This document shows, piece after piece, positions 17,981 to 26,557 of a stretch of 64,000 bases of DNA. This DNA comes from Candidatus Cloacimonadota bacterium (lineage in GTDB: Bacteria > Cloacimonadota > Cloacimonadia > Cloacimonadales > Cloacimonadaceae). The stretch is from positions 1-64,000 of the forward strand of contig JAQVIX010000003.1 of assembly GCA_028695495.1 (NCBI GenBank), given 5' to 3'. The stretch's first letter is position 1; every line of letters starts with the position of its first letter. Made by a program: the position numbers and the translations under genes. Below the pieces are notes generated by a model. That model was not told where the DNA came from. It saw only the letters and a list, made by a program, of their open reading frames with translations, and searched no databases.

Positions 17981-19038
17981 GCTAAAAGCCCATCGCCATC
18001 TTCCAAAAGCTGCTTTATCAGCTTCTTTCCGTCCTCATCTTCCTCCGTGGGAAAACCTTCGCTTAGTTCAAAGCGCTTATAGAGCTCGCCCTTTAGCTCC
18101 AGGTCGCTTCTGCGCCTGAAAGGTACCCTTTGTGCCTGCATCATACGGTTTTCCTTCATCAGATAGCGTCTGCGCAGCCCCCGGCGCAATTGCTCTCTCT
18201 CATGGCTATTGCGCCCAAGGTATGCTGCAATTTGCGGTAATTCATAGTCATGGTCATTTTTAGACGCACGGTAAAGCAGGGAGCACACAAGGAAATCCAG
18301 TTTATCCATGCCAAAATCCCGAATAATCGCCTTGAGGCTGCTATCTTCAGGGGATGCTTCAATGCTATCCCAAAGCAATTCCAGATAGTAGCGAATGATA
18401 TTGCCGGCGGAGATCAGCTTGCATTCTCCTTCATCCAGATAGCGCATAAGCAGATCCAAATAGTTACTTACATATTGCATTCCCGGATATTGCCCGATAT
18501 AATCCGGCTCCAGCAAGGCTTTGAGGCTTCCATAGCAATCCACGCCCAGCAGCACTGCCTTCAGATAAGGATTCAAATAGGTATTTACCTCGCAGATGCT
18601 TACGATATCCAGCGCTTCATCCCGGCGATCGCTGGCAATCATCAGCCCGCGTTCATAAAGGCTCAGGAGAAACTTTGCCTGCTTTAGATAAGGCAGGTCT
18701 TTGGCAGATTCTTTGTCTCTAAGGCATTCCAAATCGCAAGCCTCAATTCTGCCGCGAATAAAATAGCCAAATTGCTCGGCGATGATCTCGATATCCAGTT
18801 TGCTGAGCTTTAGAAAGCTAAGATTCGGATTTGTGCTTACTTCTTTTAATGCCGCTTCCATGTATTTTTCGTAAGTCTCTTGCACCGGCTCCTGAGCCGG
18901 GGTTTCGGCTTGAGTCTCGGTATCAGAATAATTTACAATGGGTTTGCCTCTGCGGTCGCGCCGGCCTCTTTTGGGTGCTGTGGGGTCTTGTTTTTGGAGT
19001 TCCACCAGGTTTTGGAAAATTAAGCTGATATCTTCCAT
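17974..19038 (-). CDS. uncharacterised protein, putative partner of the AAA ATPase
   Basis: A 354-residue soluble protein that I do not recognise. Residues 20-35 are strongly basic (KRGRRDRRGKP) and residues 40-60 are acidic and Pro/Gln-rich, probably disordered. The rest is Leu-rich and predicted helical, with an Arg-rich stretch near 280-310 (REQLRRGLRRRYLMKE) and an acidic tail ending EDGDGLLAW. No signal peptide or membrane segment is seen. AAGGAG precedes the ATG. Its stop overlaps the start of the ATPase gene, so the two are almost certainly made together. An adaptor or substrate-recruiting subunit is a reasonable guess only. Confidence 0.7.
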   Translation of the reverse strand: MEDISLIFQNLVELQKQDPTAPKRGRRDRRGKPIVNYSDTETQAETPAQEPVQETYEKYMEAALKEVSTNPNLSFLKLSKLDIEIIAEQFGYFIRGRIEACDLECLRDKESAKDLPYLKQAKFLLSLYERGLMIASDRRDEALDIVSICEVNTYLNPYLKAVLLGVDCYGSLKALLEPDYIGQYPGMQYVSNYLDLLMRYLDEGECKLISAGNIIRYYLELLWDSIEASPEDSSLKAIIRDFGMDKLDFLVCSLLYRASKNDHDYELPQIAAYLGRNSHEREQLRRGLRRRYLMKENRMMQAQRVPFRRRSDLELKGELYKRFELSEGFPTEEDEDGKKLIKQLLEDGDGLLAW

Positions 19039-19340
19039 GTTTTTTCTCCTTACTTTTTATATAGAATACGTTTTTCAGGGCACAACCGTCCCCGAGTTGG
19101 TGATTTCCTTGAGTTTTTTGAACCCTTTATCCTACTCTATCAGGTTCTTTGGGTATCAAATGCCTGTTGTTCTTTTGCTACATGATTTAGTTCTGGTGGT
19201 TTATTTATAGTAAATGAAGGATATATTTCACCCATAAGATTACCCTGCCGCTGCCATACATGAAAACGTGAGTGCGGCACATATATTAAAATAGTCCGTT
19301 TTCTGAAAAAAGCAAATAATTCTATCGTTTATTTTGTTCT

Positions 19341-20363
19341 TTAGCCCTGATACAGTGCCAATACGGCTTCGATTTCCTCCTTGCTTTGCAGGAGGTCAAT
19401 CCAGTTTGCGGGGATTTCCTCAAAGCCATATAGCAAAGCGGCTACTCCACCGGCAATCGCGGCAATGCTATCGGTATCTTCACCCAGTTTTACTGCTGCC
19501 AATAGGGTTTCCTCAAAGCTTTCGTTATTCAAAATGCACCATAAAGCGGCTTCCAGGCTGTGCACCACGTAGCCGGAGGAGTGCAGGTAGTTGCTGGGGT
19601 TATCCACATTATTGCTATCAAAAGCGGCGATATCGTAATCTATAAGCCGCATTAGCTCCATCGCGTCTTTTACCGTGATCGGTATTCTACAAGAAAAGTC
19701 ATACATCTCTTTCTGTATTTCCTCAAATGCCTCATGCTTATCCATTTTGTTCAGGATGCGCTCGGCAAAACGCAGGTAATACAAACAGCAGAAAACGCTG
19801 CGAATATGCGGATGCGTAAGCGCGCTTACCTCTTTTACATACTGGTAGGCGGTATCGATATCTTGCCCGTAAGTCTTGATCAATAGCGGCAAAATGCGCA
19901 TCAGGGCGCCGTTACCATTGGCGTTTACGATGTTTTGTTTGATCAAATTGGGTAATTCCGCTGCGTTTTTATCCGCCAGCTCTTTTGCCTGCGGAATGCC
20001 GATAGCGCACTGCCTGCCAATATCAAAGGCGTAGGGAAGTGCGCTGCGGTAGCCCTCGGAAAGCCAGGCATAATTCTTTTGCGCCATATCGCCGAGGTCG
20101 TAGCCACTTGCCAGGCTTTCTGCCAAACACAAGGTAAGCGAGGTATCATCCGACCACAAACCAATGATCTGAGGCAGGTATTTGTGGTATTCATGCCCGG
20201 AACGGTATTTACCCATATCTACAATGGGATGGCGGCTCGCATAATCGCGGGATTTAAATTGCATGGGAAAGCCTAAAGCATCACCTACGGCAACGCCATA
20301 AATGATATGTTTCATAAGGATGGGAAGTGTGTAGCCAGCAATTTTGACTTCAGATTGATTCAT
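19341..20363 (-). CDS. ADP-ribosylglycohydrolase family protein
   Basis: A 340-residue member of the ADP-ribosylglycohydrolase (DraG/ARH) family, which removes ADP-ribose from proteins or small molecules using two Mg2+ ions. The signature motifs are GVAVGDALGFP near residues 24-34, SDDTSL near 71-76 (metal ligands) and LGEDTDSIAAIAGG near the C-terminus (the second Asp-rich metal site). Length is typical. GGAGG precedes the ATG, and a minus-strand TATAAT box lies about 40 bp upstream. No ADP-ribosyltransferase partner is seen nearby. It lies in the same orientation as the AAA pair but about 300 bp upstream, so it may be transcribed separately. The substrate is unknown. Confidence 0.88.
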   Translation of the reverse strand: MNQSEVKIAGYTLPILMKHIIYGVAVGDALGFPMQFKSRDYASRHPIVDMGKYRSGHEYHKYLPQIIGLWSDDTSLTLCLAESLASGYDLGDMAQKNYAWLSEGYRSALPYAFDIGRQCAIGIPQAKELADKNAAELPNLIKQNIVNANGNGALMRILPLLIKTYGQDIDTAYQYVKEVSALTHPHIRSVFCCLYYLRFAERILNKMDKHEAFEEIQKEMYDFSCRIPITVKDAMELMRLIDYDIAAFDSNNVDNPSNYLHSSGYVVHSLEAALWCILNNESFEETLLAAVKLGEDTDSIAAIAGGVAALLYGFEEIPANWIDLLQSKEEIEAVLALYQG

Positions 20364-20398
20364 GATTTACCTCCAAACTTGGTTTTTTATATATCTAT

Positions 20399-20426
20399 AT
20401 TATAACACTTTTTAGAAAAAACGCAA
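20399..20426 (-). promoter_or_regulatory. sigma70-like promoter of the ADP-ribosylglycohydrolase gene
   Basis: On the minus strand a perfect -10 TATAAT (20399-20404) is preceded by TTGCGT (20421-20426) with a 16-bp spacer. It is about 36 bp upstream of the ATG at 20363. The -10 is strong and the -35 weak. Confidence 0.55.
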
Positions 20427-20491
20427 AAAAATCTTTTCCGGAATTGAAAATTGAGGGTGGAAAATGGGAAAAAAGCTCGCAGGGTGACGCT

Positions 20492-20589
20492 GCCTTCCTC
20501 CTTTGTTGCCCTCGCAATGCCATCGCCTCTCCCCGCTTTTTCTGGGTAGAGACGAGGGCATTGTGAGAGAGAGAAACGGGGAGCTCGCT
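20492..20589. repeat. long imperfect palindrome, copy B (inverted relative to 549-648)
   Basis: The arms CCCTCGCAATGCCATCGCCTC (shown in part; key core TGCCATCGCCTC) and GACGAGGGCATTGTGAG flank a loop with GCTTTTTCT. The element matches copy A at 549-648 but with the loop strand reversed. Both copies sit in intergenic DNA between genes of accessory character. Confidence 0.65.
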
Positions 20590-20685
20590 TTGCAGGTGAT
20601 AGGGCTGGCACGGCTCGCAAGCTCGCAGGGGACAGGTCGCAGGTGGCAGGGCTGCGCTGGGGGTGGACTTATTTTGTTTTTTTTG

Positions 20686-20759
20686 GCTCTCTTTCAAATA
20701 TAGTGGGTAAAAAAAAGAACACTGAGCTAATACGGAGAAAATGAAGCCTAAGATGGCTT
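20686..20759. repeat. 75-bp inverted repeat, right copy
   Basis: Inverted counterpart of 17023-17097. The two copies point toward each other across 3.6 kb containing three minus-strand genes. The right copy lies directly before another repeat (20799-20879) and the HaeIII-type operon. Confidence 0.8.
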
Positions 20760-20798
20760 AAAATTCAAGCTATCTAAAACACTGTCCCTGACGGGACA

Positions 20799-20879
20799 AG
20801 ACAGCTAGGATGCCATCATTTCGGGAAATAATCGCATCCAATATATTCGATGGCTACCCACCAAGTTTGAAAGTGAGCC
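20799..20879. repeat. 81-bp dispersed repeat, copy 1 (pair with 33996-34076)
   Basis: It contains CATCATTTCGGGAAATAATC, CATCCAATA and AAGTTTGAAAGTGAGCC. The copy at 33996-34076 is exactly the same length, in the same orientation, with only a handful of changes. Non-coding. Confidence 0.8.
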
Positions 20880-20952
20880 TTATTTATATTATGCACAAAT
20901 TTGTGAATTAGCGTTTTGGAGTAGTTCAAATCAATCTTTCCGTTTTTTTATA

Positions 20953-20980
20953 TTGACATCATTATCGAAATGAAAATAAT
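20953..20980 (+). promoter_or_regulatory. sigma70-like promoter of the HaeIII-type R-M operon
   Basis: A perfect -35 TTGACA (20953-20958), a 16-bp spacer and a -10 AATAAT (20975-20980) lie about 45 bp upstream of the endonuclease ATG. No separate promoter was recognised in the 62 bp before the methyltransferase, so both genes may depend on this one. Confidence 0.65.
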
Positions 20981-21026
20981 GTCTTTAAGATAGAAAACAA
21001 AATCGATAAAAGAGAGAGGTGTCGCC

Positions 21027-21983
21027 ATGCCCCAGGCTTCAAACTATAATGGAAGAGCCTTTGAATATATTACACTGCACACATTTCAAGAGGAAATACA
21101 AAAGAAGTGTGCGGTGATAATAGATGAATCCGAAGGCTATAATGCCGCCAAGAAGGCATGGGAGGCAATAAGTCCCCAAACCCGTATTGCTTTGAAGAAT
21201 AGCGCCGTAGTAGCTGTGAATATTGTATTAGAATTGGAACCTCTCATCTTGAAAGAAAAGAAACATACGCTTTCTCTTAGAATACAAACAGACGCCAGCG
21301 GCAAAGAAGGCGATGTACGGGATCTGATTATCGAACGCCCCAAGCTGCAATGGGAAATAGGGCTTAGCTTAAAACACAATCACAAGGCGGTAAAACACAG
21401 CAGGCTGGCAAAGACCCTGGATTTTGGTAAGAGCTGGTATAATATCCCATGTTCAAACGAATATTGGGCTGCGGTAAAACCGGTTTTTGACCGCCTCGAA
21501 TTGGAGAAGGGCAAAAGGACAAAATGGCGGGAAATCTTAAACAAAGCTGATACGGTCTATTTGCCTTTGTTGGATGCTTTTACACAAGAAATACAAAGAG
21601 CCAGCACCAAAAAACCCAGGAAAATGCCCGAGCTAATGACCTTATATTTATTAGGTATTTACGATTATTATAAAGTGCAAACGAAAGATAGCCGTAAACT
21701 GGTGAACCTGAAAGCATTTAACCTACATGGCACGCTTGGTTTGGTGGATATAAAGGCAAAACAATCAAAGATTAAGGTGCTTTCCTTGCCCAATCGGATT
21801 ATCCATATTGGTTTGAAACCCAAAAGCAAAACAACGGTTGAAATGTATTTGAATAATGGCTGGTCATTTAGCTTTAGATTACACAGCGCCAGTACCCAGG
21901 TAGAACCCAGCCTGAAGTTTGATATAAACCTAATCGGGCATCCTAACGAAATGCTAAGCATTACCCGAAGCTGGTTGGGTTAA
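21027..21983 (+). CDS. HaeIII-family type II restriction endonuclease
   Basis: A 318-residue member of the HaeIII restriction endonuclease family, expected to cut GGCC. The diagnostic block is residues 90-126: SGKEGDVRDLII, then WEIGLSLKHNHKAVKHSRL. Asp96, Glu110 and Lys116 are plausible catalytic positions of a PD-(D/E)xK-like centre. Length matches R.HaeIII, and the downstream gene is a close M.HaeIII relative, which makes the assignment strong. The N-terminal NYNGRAFEY is also typical. GAGAGGTG precedes the ATG. The exact sequence specificity is inferred from family and partner, not shown directly. Confidence 0.92.
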   Translation: MPQASNYNGRAFEYITLHTFQEEIQKKCAVIIDESEGYNAAKKAWEAISPQTRIALKNSAVVAVNIVLELEPLILKEKKHTLSLRIQTDASGKEGDVRDLIIERPKLQWEIGLSLKHNHKAVKHSRLAKTLDFGKSWYNIPCSNEYWAAVKPVFDRLELEKGKRTKWREILNKADTVYLPLLDAFTQEIQRASTKKPRKMPELMTLYLLGIYDYYKVQTKDSRKLVNLKAFNLHGTLGLVDIKAKQSKIKVLSLPNRIIHIGLKPKSKTTVEMYLNNGWSFSFRLHSASTQVEPSLKFDINLIGHPNEMLSITRSWLG

Positions 21984-22045
21984 GTGGGTATGAAAATGCA
22001 AATGAATTACAGCCATATAAATATAACACTGCAACGGGGCATAAA

Positions 22046-23098
22046 ATGAACATCGCTTCCCTCTTTTCCGGTGCCGGTGGCTTGGATTTGGGCTTTAAAC
22101 AAGCCGGATTCAAGGTGATCTGGGCAAATGAATTTGATAAATCGATCTGGGATACCTTCCGGCACAATTTTCCGAATACCATGCTGAATACAAATAGCAT
22201 TGTAGATATAGCTTCGGATGAGATTCCCGATGTGCAAGGCATCATTGGGGGACCTCCCTGCCAAAGCTGGAGTGAGGCGGGTGCCGGACGCGGGATAAAC
22301 GATAGCAGAGGGCAGCTTTTTTATGAATATATCCGGGTTTTGAACGATAAAAGACCGCTCTTTTTTCTGGCGGAAAACGTTTCGGGCATCTTGCTACCAC
22401 GCCATAGAGCCGCGTTTCATGCGATCGTAGATAGCTTCCGAAACATAGGCTACGATGTAAAATGGGCATTGCTCAATGCAGTGGATTATGGAGTTCCGCA
22501 AGACCGCAAACGAGTAATCATCATCGGATTTCGCAGCGATTTGGCAGTGTATTACAAATATCCGCCGCCCCTGCTCTATACGAAAAACTTAGATGAAGCT
22601 ATTGGGGATATGCCGCCGCCTTTACCCGCTTTGGAAAATAACAAAGCCAATAGTCCTCAAGATTTGCCCTTACCAAATCATGAATACATGACCGGCGGCT
22701 TTTCTACCATCTATATGTCTCGCAACCGGGTAAGAGCCTGGCATGAACCCTCTTTTACCATTCAAGCCGGCGGCAGGCATGCGCCCATTCATCCCAGCGC
22801 ACCCAAAATGAGATTTATCGAACAAAATATAAGGGTCTTCAAGCCGGGGCATGAACACGAATACCGTCGCCTCTCGGTGCGGGAATGTGCCAGAATACAA
22901 AGCTTTCCGGATAATTTTATCTTCAAATATAATAGCCTAAGCGATGGCTACAAGATGGTGGGCAATGCGGTGGCGGTGGAATTTGCCAGAGTATTGGCAA
23001 TGTCCATTGCTGAGGCTTTGGCGGCGCGGGTTTTGCGGAAACCGCTTGAGTATGGTTTGGCGGCACCGAATGGTATTGGGCTAAGAGCAGAGAGTTAA
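22046..23098 (+). CDS. DNA (cytosine-5) methyltransferase, M.HaeIII-like
   Basis: A 350-residue C5-cytosine methyltransferase that protects host DNA, probably at GGCC. Motif I is SLFSGAGGLDLGF (AdoMet binding, residues 5-17), motif IV IIGGPPCQSW carries catalytic Cys72, motif VI is FFLAENV, motif VIII QDRKRV and motif X GNAVAVEFA. The block STIYMSRNRVRAWHEPSFT in the recognition region closely resembles M.HaeIII (STIFMSRNRVRQWNEPAFT), supporting the same target. It follows the endonuclease by 62 bp in the same direction. Endonuclease-first order usually requires some control to protect the cell on transfer; no controller gene is present. Confidence 0.95.
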   Translation: MNIASLFSGAGGLDLGFKQAGFKVIWANEFDKSIWDTFRHNFPNTMLNTNSIVDIASDEIPDVQGIIGGPPCQSWSEAGAGRGINDSRGQLFYEYIRVLNDKRPLFFLAENVSGILLPRHRAAFHAIVDSFRNIGYDVKWALLNAVDYGVPQDRKRVIIIGFRSDLAVYYKYPPPLLYTKNLDEAIGDMPPPLPALENNKANSPQDLPLPNHEYMTGGFSTIYMSRNRVRAWHEPSFTIQAGGRHAPIHPSAPKMRFIEQNIRVFKPGHEHEYRRLSVRECARIQSFPDNFIFKYNSLSDGYKMVGNAVAVEFARVLAMSIAEALAARVLRKPLEYGLAAPNGIGLRAES

Positions 23099-23242
23099 GG
23101 GCAGTTCTGAAATGCTAAAAATGAGCAATACAATCAGATATCTCTGCCCTCATCTCCCCTGAATATAGCTCATATTACTCTTTGAAACAGATGGAGATAG
23201 GCTGTTTACCACCGCCAAAATGATTTAAATCAAATAAACTCA

Positions 23243-23270
23243 TTGACAGAAAAACTAAAGAAATTATTTT
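23243..23270 (+). promoter_or_regulatory. sigma70-like promoter of the V-type ATPase operon
   Basis: A perfect -35 TTGACA (23243-23248), a 16-bp spacer and a -10 TATTTT (23265-23270) lie about 35 bp before the first ATG of the operon, with GGAG in between as ribosome binding site. Confidence 0.6.
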
Positions 23271-23304
23271 TGCTACAAAGATGAATAACTGGAGATAAGC
23301 TCTT

Positions 23305-23904
23305 ATGAACGATCAGTTGCAAGAACTCTTAAGCAAGGTTTATGAAGAAGGCGTGGCAAAGGCCAATGCCGAAGTGGAACGGATATTAGGCAAGGCACAA
23401 TCTGAAGCTGAGGCGATCCTTAGCGAAGCCAATGCCAAGGCTACGGCGCTGGTAGAAGCGGCTCAGAAGCAGGCGGATGAGCTAAAGAAAAATACCGAGG
23501 GCGATGTAAAAGTAGCCAGCAATCACAGCCTGAGTGCCTTAAAACAAAAGATTACGGATTTGGTTCTTTTAAAAAGTGTGGATGCCGGCAGCAAGGCGAG
23601 CTTTAGTGAACCTGCATTTGTGCAAGAGCTCATCAAAGAAGCGCTGACAGGCTGGAAAGAATCCGGCGGGCGCCTGAGTTTGGCAGAGAACCTGGAAAGC
23701 AAGCTGGATGCCGGCTTTATCAATTCCCTTAGCCAGCTTTTTAAGGGCGAATTGAAGGTAGATTTCAGCCCGCAGATCAAATCCGGCTTTAGCATTTCAC
23801 CGCTTGATGGAGGCTTCAAGCTGAGCTTTAGCGACGAAGATTTTGCCAATCTCTTCAAAAACTATCTGCGTCCGCGCAGCGCCAAAATACTATTTGAAAA
23901 TTGA
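23305..23904 (+). CDS. atpE: V-type ATP synthase/ATPase subunit E
   Basis: A 199-residue peripheral stalk subunit of a V/A-type ATPase. The first 75 residues form an Ala/Glu/Lys-rich helix (KANAEVERILGKAQSEAEA) typical of the stalk, and the C-terminal half is a globular head-binding domain. Annotation rests on this architecture and on position as first gene of an E-DUF2764-A-B-D-I-K operon, the order known from chlamydiae and spirochaetes. It links the catalytic head to the membrane part. A TTGACA promoter lies just upstream. Confidence 0.85.
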   Translation: MNDQLQELLSKVYEEGVAKANAEVERILGKAQSEAEAILSEANAKATALVEAAQKQADELKKNTEGDVKVASNHSLSALKQKITDLVLLKSVDAGSKASFSEPAFVQELIKEALTGWKESGGRLSLAENLESKLDAGFINSLSQLFKGELKVDFSPQIKSGFSISPLDGGFKLSFSDEDFANLFKNYLRPRSAKILFEN

Positions 23905-23906
23905 TT

Positions 23907-24791
23907 ATGGCGGCACACTACTATTACTTTATCGCCGGCTTGCCCAGCATCTCGCTGGATGATAGCAAGCTGAGCCTGGGTCCCAGAGACTTTCGGGTGG
24001 AGGCGGAAAAGCATCTGAAAAACGAGGATTTTGCCCTTATCCGGCTACTACATCTGGAAGAGGATATTTTGGGATTTCTCAAAGTATTGTATCAGGAACC
24101 CTGGGCAGAATCCTACGAAGGCTTGATTTCGCGCGAGTTTTGGCAGGAATATATAGACTTCCTCAGCAAGGAAGAGCCGGAAATAAGCTCGGGCAATGAA
24201 AAGCTCTTTAAGAAGCTGCCTGCTTTTATCGAAAAAGCGGCGCGCGCGGTTTTGGAGCCGGAAGAGCCGCCTGCCAAAGCCATTATCGAGTATCAGCTGC
24301 TTTTGGGTTTTTACCAATATGCCGCCAAAATCCCTAATGACTTCATTCAAAAGTGGTTTGAGCTAAACCGCCAAATCAAAAACATCCTTACGGCGATCAA
24401 TGCGCGGCAGCATCAGCTGGACTTTAGCGCTTATCTGATCGGTGAAGACCAGCTCTGCGAGCAGCTTCAATTAAGCCACGCCACGGATTTTGGTTTGGGC
24501 AAGGAAAGCCCTGTATTCGATGCTATTTACCGGATCTGGGAGCAGAATAACATCCTGTATCGCGAGCGGGGCTACGACCACTTCAAAGCAAAATGGATCG
24601 ACGACCAAAACTTCTTTGAATACTTCAATATCGATCGCATTTTGGGCTATTATACAAAGCTGAGGTTGATAAATCGCTGGATAAAAGCAGATGAAAGCCG
24701 CGGCAAAAAGGTATTTACCAATACTTTGGATAAACTGGGAAAGAGCTTTTCTTTTCCCGAAGATTTCAATATAAAAATAACGCAAAAATAG
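23907..24791 (+). CDS. DUF2764 family protein of the V-type ATPase operon (probable subunit C equivalent)
   Basis: A 294-residue soluble protein beginning MAAHYYYFIAGLPS, the typical start of DUF2764 proteins found between subunits E and A in bacterial V-type ATPase operons. No separate subunit C or F is present in this operon, so this protein may connect rotor and stator as subunit C (AC39) does. That role is inferred from position and helical content. The ATG at 23907 lies three bases after the subunit E stop; an in-frame TTG at 23901 is an alternative start. Many aromatic and charged residues are present and there are no membrane segments. Confidence 0.8.
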   Translation: MAAHYYYFIAGLPSISLDDSKLSLGPRDFRVEAEKHLKNEDFALIRLLHLEEDILGFLKVLYQEPWAESYEGLISREFWQEYIDFLSKEEPEISSGNEKLFKKLPAFIEKAARAVLEPEEPPAKAIIEYQLLLGFYQYAAKIPNDFIQKWFELNRQIKNILTAINARQHQLDFSAYLIGEDQLCEQLQLSHATDFGLGKESPVFDAIYRIWEQNNILYRERGYDHFKAKWIDDQNFFEYFNIDRILGYYTKLRLINRWIKADESRGKKVFTNTLDKLGKSFSFPEDFNIKITQK

Positions 24792-24802
24792 AAGGTATCA
24801 CG

Positions 24803-26557
24803 ATGACCAAAGGTATAGTGAAAGGAATCATCTCCAATCTGGTGCAGGTGGAGGTTTCGGGACCCGTTTCCCAAAACGAGATTTGTTACATTAACCTGGG
24901 ACACGAACGGCTGATGGCAGAAGTGATCAAAGTAAGCGGAAACATCGCCTATACCCAGGTATTTGAAAGCACCCGCGGGCTAAGACCCGGAGATACAGTG
25001 GATTTTACGGACCACATGCTGGAAGTAAAGTTGGGTCCCGGCATGCTTTCCAAGAATTATGACGGACTGCAAAATGACCTGAATAAGATGACCGGAATCT
25101 TTCTGGCGCGCGGAGATTATACAGACCCTCTGGACGAAGACTCCAGCTGGGATTTCACGCCCCTTGCCAAAGCTGGCGACAAAGTAAGCGCCGGAGATTG
25201 GCTGGGCAACGTTCCGGAAAGCTGGATCGCACATAAGATCATGGTGCCTTTTGGGATGGATGGCGAATATAGCATCAAATCCATTGCCGGCGCAGGAACT
25301 TATAAGATTACGGATACCATCGCTACCCTCGTGGATAAAGAAGGCAAAGAGCATGCGGTAAATATGATTCAAAAATGGCCGGTGAAGATTCCCATCCGTG
25401 CCTATCTGGAAAAACCGCGCCCCTTTAAGCTGATGGAAACCGGAGTGCGCACCATCGACACCCTAAACCCCATGGTGGAAGGCGGAACCGGCTTTATCCC
25501 AGGTCCCTTTGGTGCAGGCAAAACCGTATTGCAACACTCGATATCCAAAAATGCCGAAGCGGATATGATTATCTTTGCTGCCTGTGGTGAACGTGCAAAC
25601 GAGGTGGTGGAGATGTTTGTGGAGTTTCCGGAGCTGGACGACCCCCGCACCGGGCGCAAGCTAATGGAACGCACCATCATCATCTGCAATACTTCCAATA
25701 TGCCGGTGGCAGCGCGTGAAGCCTCGGTTTATACTGCCATGACCATTGCTGAATACTACCGCAATATGGGGCTTAAGGTATTGCTCTTGGCAGATTCCAC
25801 CTCCCGCTGGGCACAGGCCTTGCGCGAAATGAGCAACCGCATGGAAGAGCTTCCCGGTCCGGACGCTTTCCCCATGGACTTGCCGGCGATTGTGTCGAAC
25901 TTCTACGCGCGTGCGGGCTTCGTATATCTCAAAGGCGGCGCCACTGGTTCCATTACCTTTATCGGCACCGTTTCACCCGCTGGCGGAAACCTCAAAGAGC
26001 CGGTAACGGAATCCACCAAAAAGGCAGCCCGCTGCTTCTACGCACTCTCGCAGGCGCGGGCGGATAGTAAACGCTATCCGGCGGTTGATCCCATTGATAG
26101 CTATAGCAAATATTTGGAGTATCCGGAAGTAATCGAATACTTGAATACAAATATCAATCCCCATTGGGTGGAGAATGTGCTTTTGGCAAAAGACATTCTG
26201 CACCGCGGTCGCGAAGCGTACGAGCAGATCAATATCTTGGGCGATGACGGCGTGCCGCTTTCCTACCACGATCGCTATTGGAAAAGCGAGCTGGTGGATA
26301 GGATCATCCTGCAGCAAGATGGCTTTGACAAAGTGGATCAATCCACCCCCATGAAGCGTCAGGAATATATGCTGGAGCTTATCTTGGATATCTGCGGCAT
26401 GGATTTTCACTTTGAAAGCTTTGAAGAGATAATGCCCTACTATGTGCGAATGATAAATATCTGTAAACAGATGAACTATGTGGAATTCAAGAGCACTGAA
26501 TTCAATAAGTACAACGAAGAACTAAGTAATACCACCCAGGAAAGGAGAGCAGAGTAA
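24803..26557 (+). CDS. atpA: V-type ATP synthase/ATPase catalytic subunit A
   Basis: The 584-residue catalytic subunit. The P-loop is GPFGAGKTVLQ near residue 235, preceded by the subunit-A-specific non-homologous insertion (about residues 110-190). LLLADSTSRWAQALRE and PAIVSNFYARAGFV are conserved catalytic-interface motifs. Length is normal for bacterial V/A types. It hydrolyses or makes ATP at the A/B interface in the cytoplasm. The gene starts 11 bp after the DUF2764 gene and its stop overlaps the subunit B start by one base (TAATG). Confidence 0.97.
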   Translation: MTKGIVKGIISNLVQVEVSGPVSQNEICYINLGHERLMAEVIKVSGNIAYTQVFESTRGLRPGDTVDFTDHMLEVKLGPGMLSKNYDGLQNDLNKMTGIFLARGDYTDPLDEDSSWDFTPLAKAGDKVSAGDWLGNVPESWIAHKIMVPFGMDGEYSIKSIAGAGTYKITDTIATLVDKEGKEHAVNMIQKWPVKIPIRAYLEKPRPFKLMETGVRTIDTLNPMVEGGTGFIPGPFGAGKTVLQHSISKNAEADMIIFAACGERANEVVEMFVEFPELDDPRTGRKLMERTIIICNTSNMPVAAREASVYTAMTIAEYYRNMGLKVLLLADSTSRWAQALREMSNRMEELPGPDAFPMDLPAIVSNFYARAGFVYLKGGATGSITFIGTVSPAGGNLKEPVTESTKKAARCFYALSQARADSKRYPAVDPIDSYSKYLEYPEVIEYLNTNINPHWVENVLLAKDILHRGREAYEQINILGDDGVPLSYHDRYWKSELVDRIILQQDGFDKVDQSTPMKRQEYMLELILDICGMDFHFESFEEIMPYYVRMINICKQMNYVEFKSTEFNKYNEELSNTTQERRAE

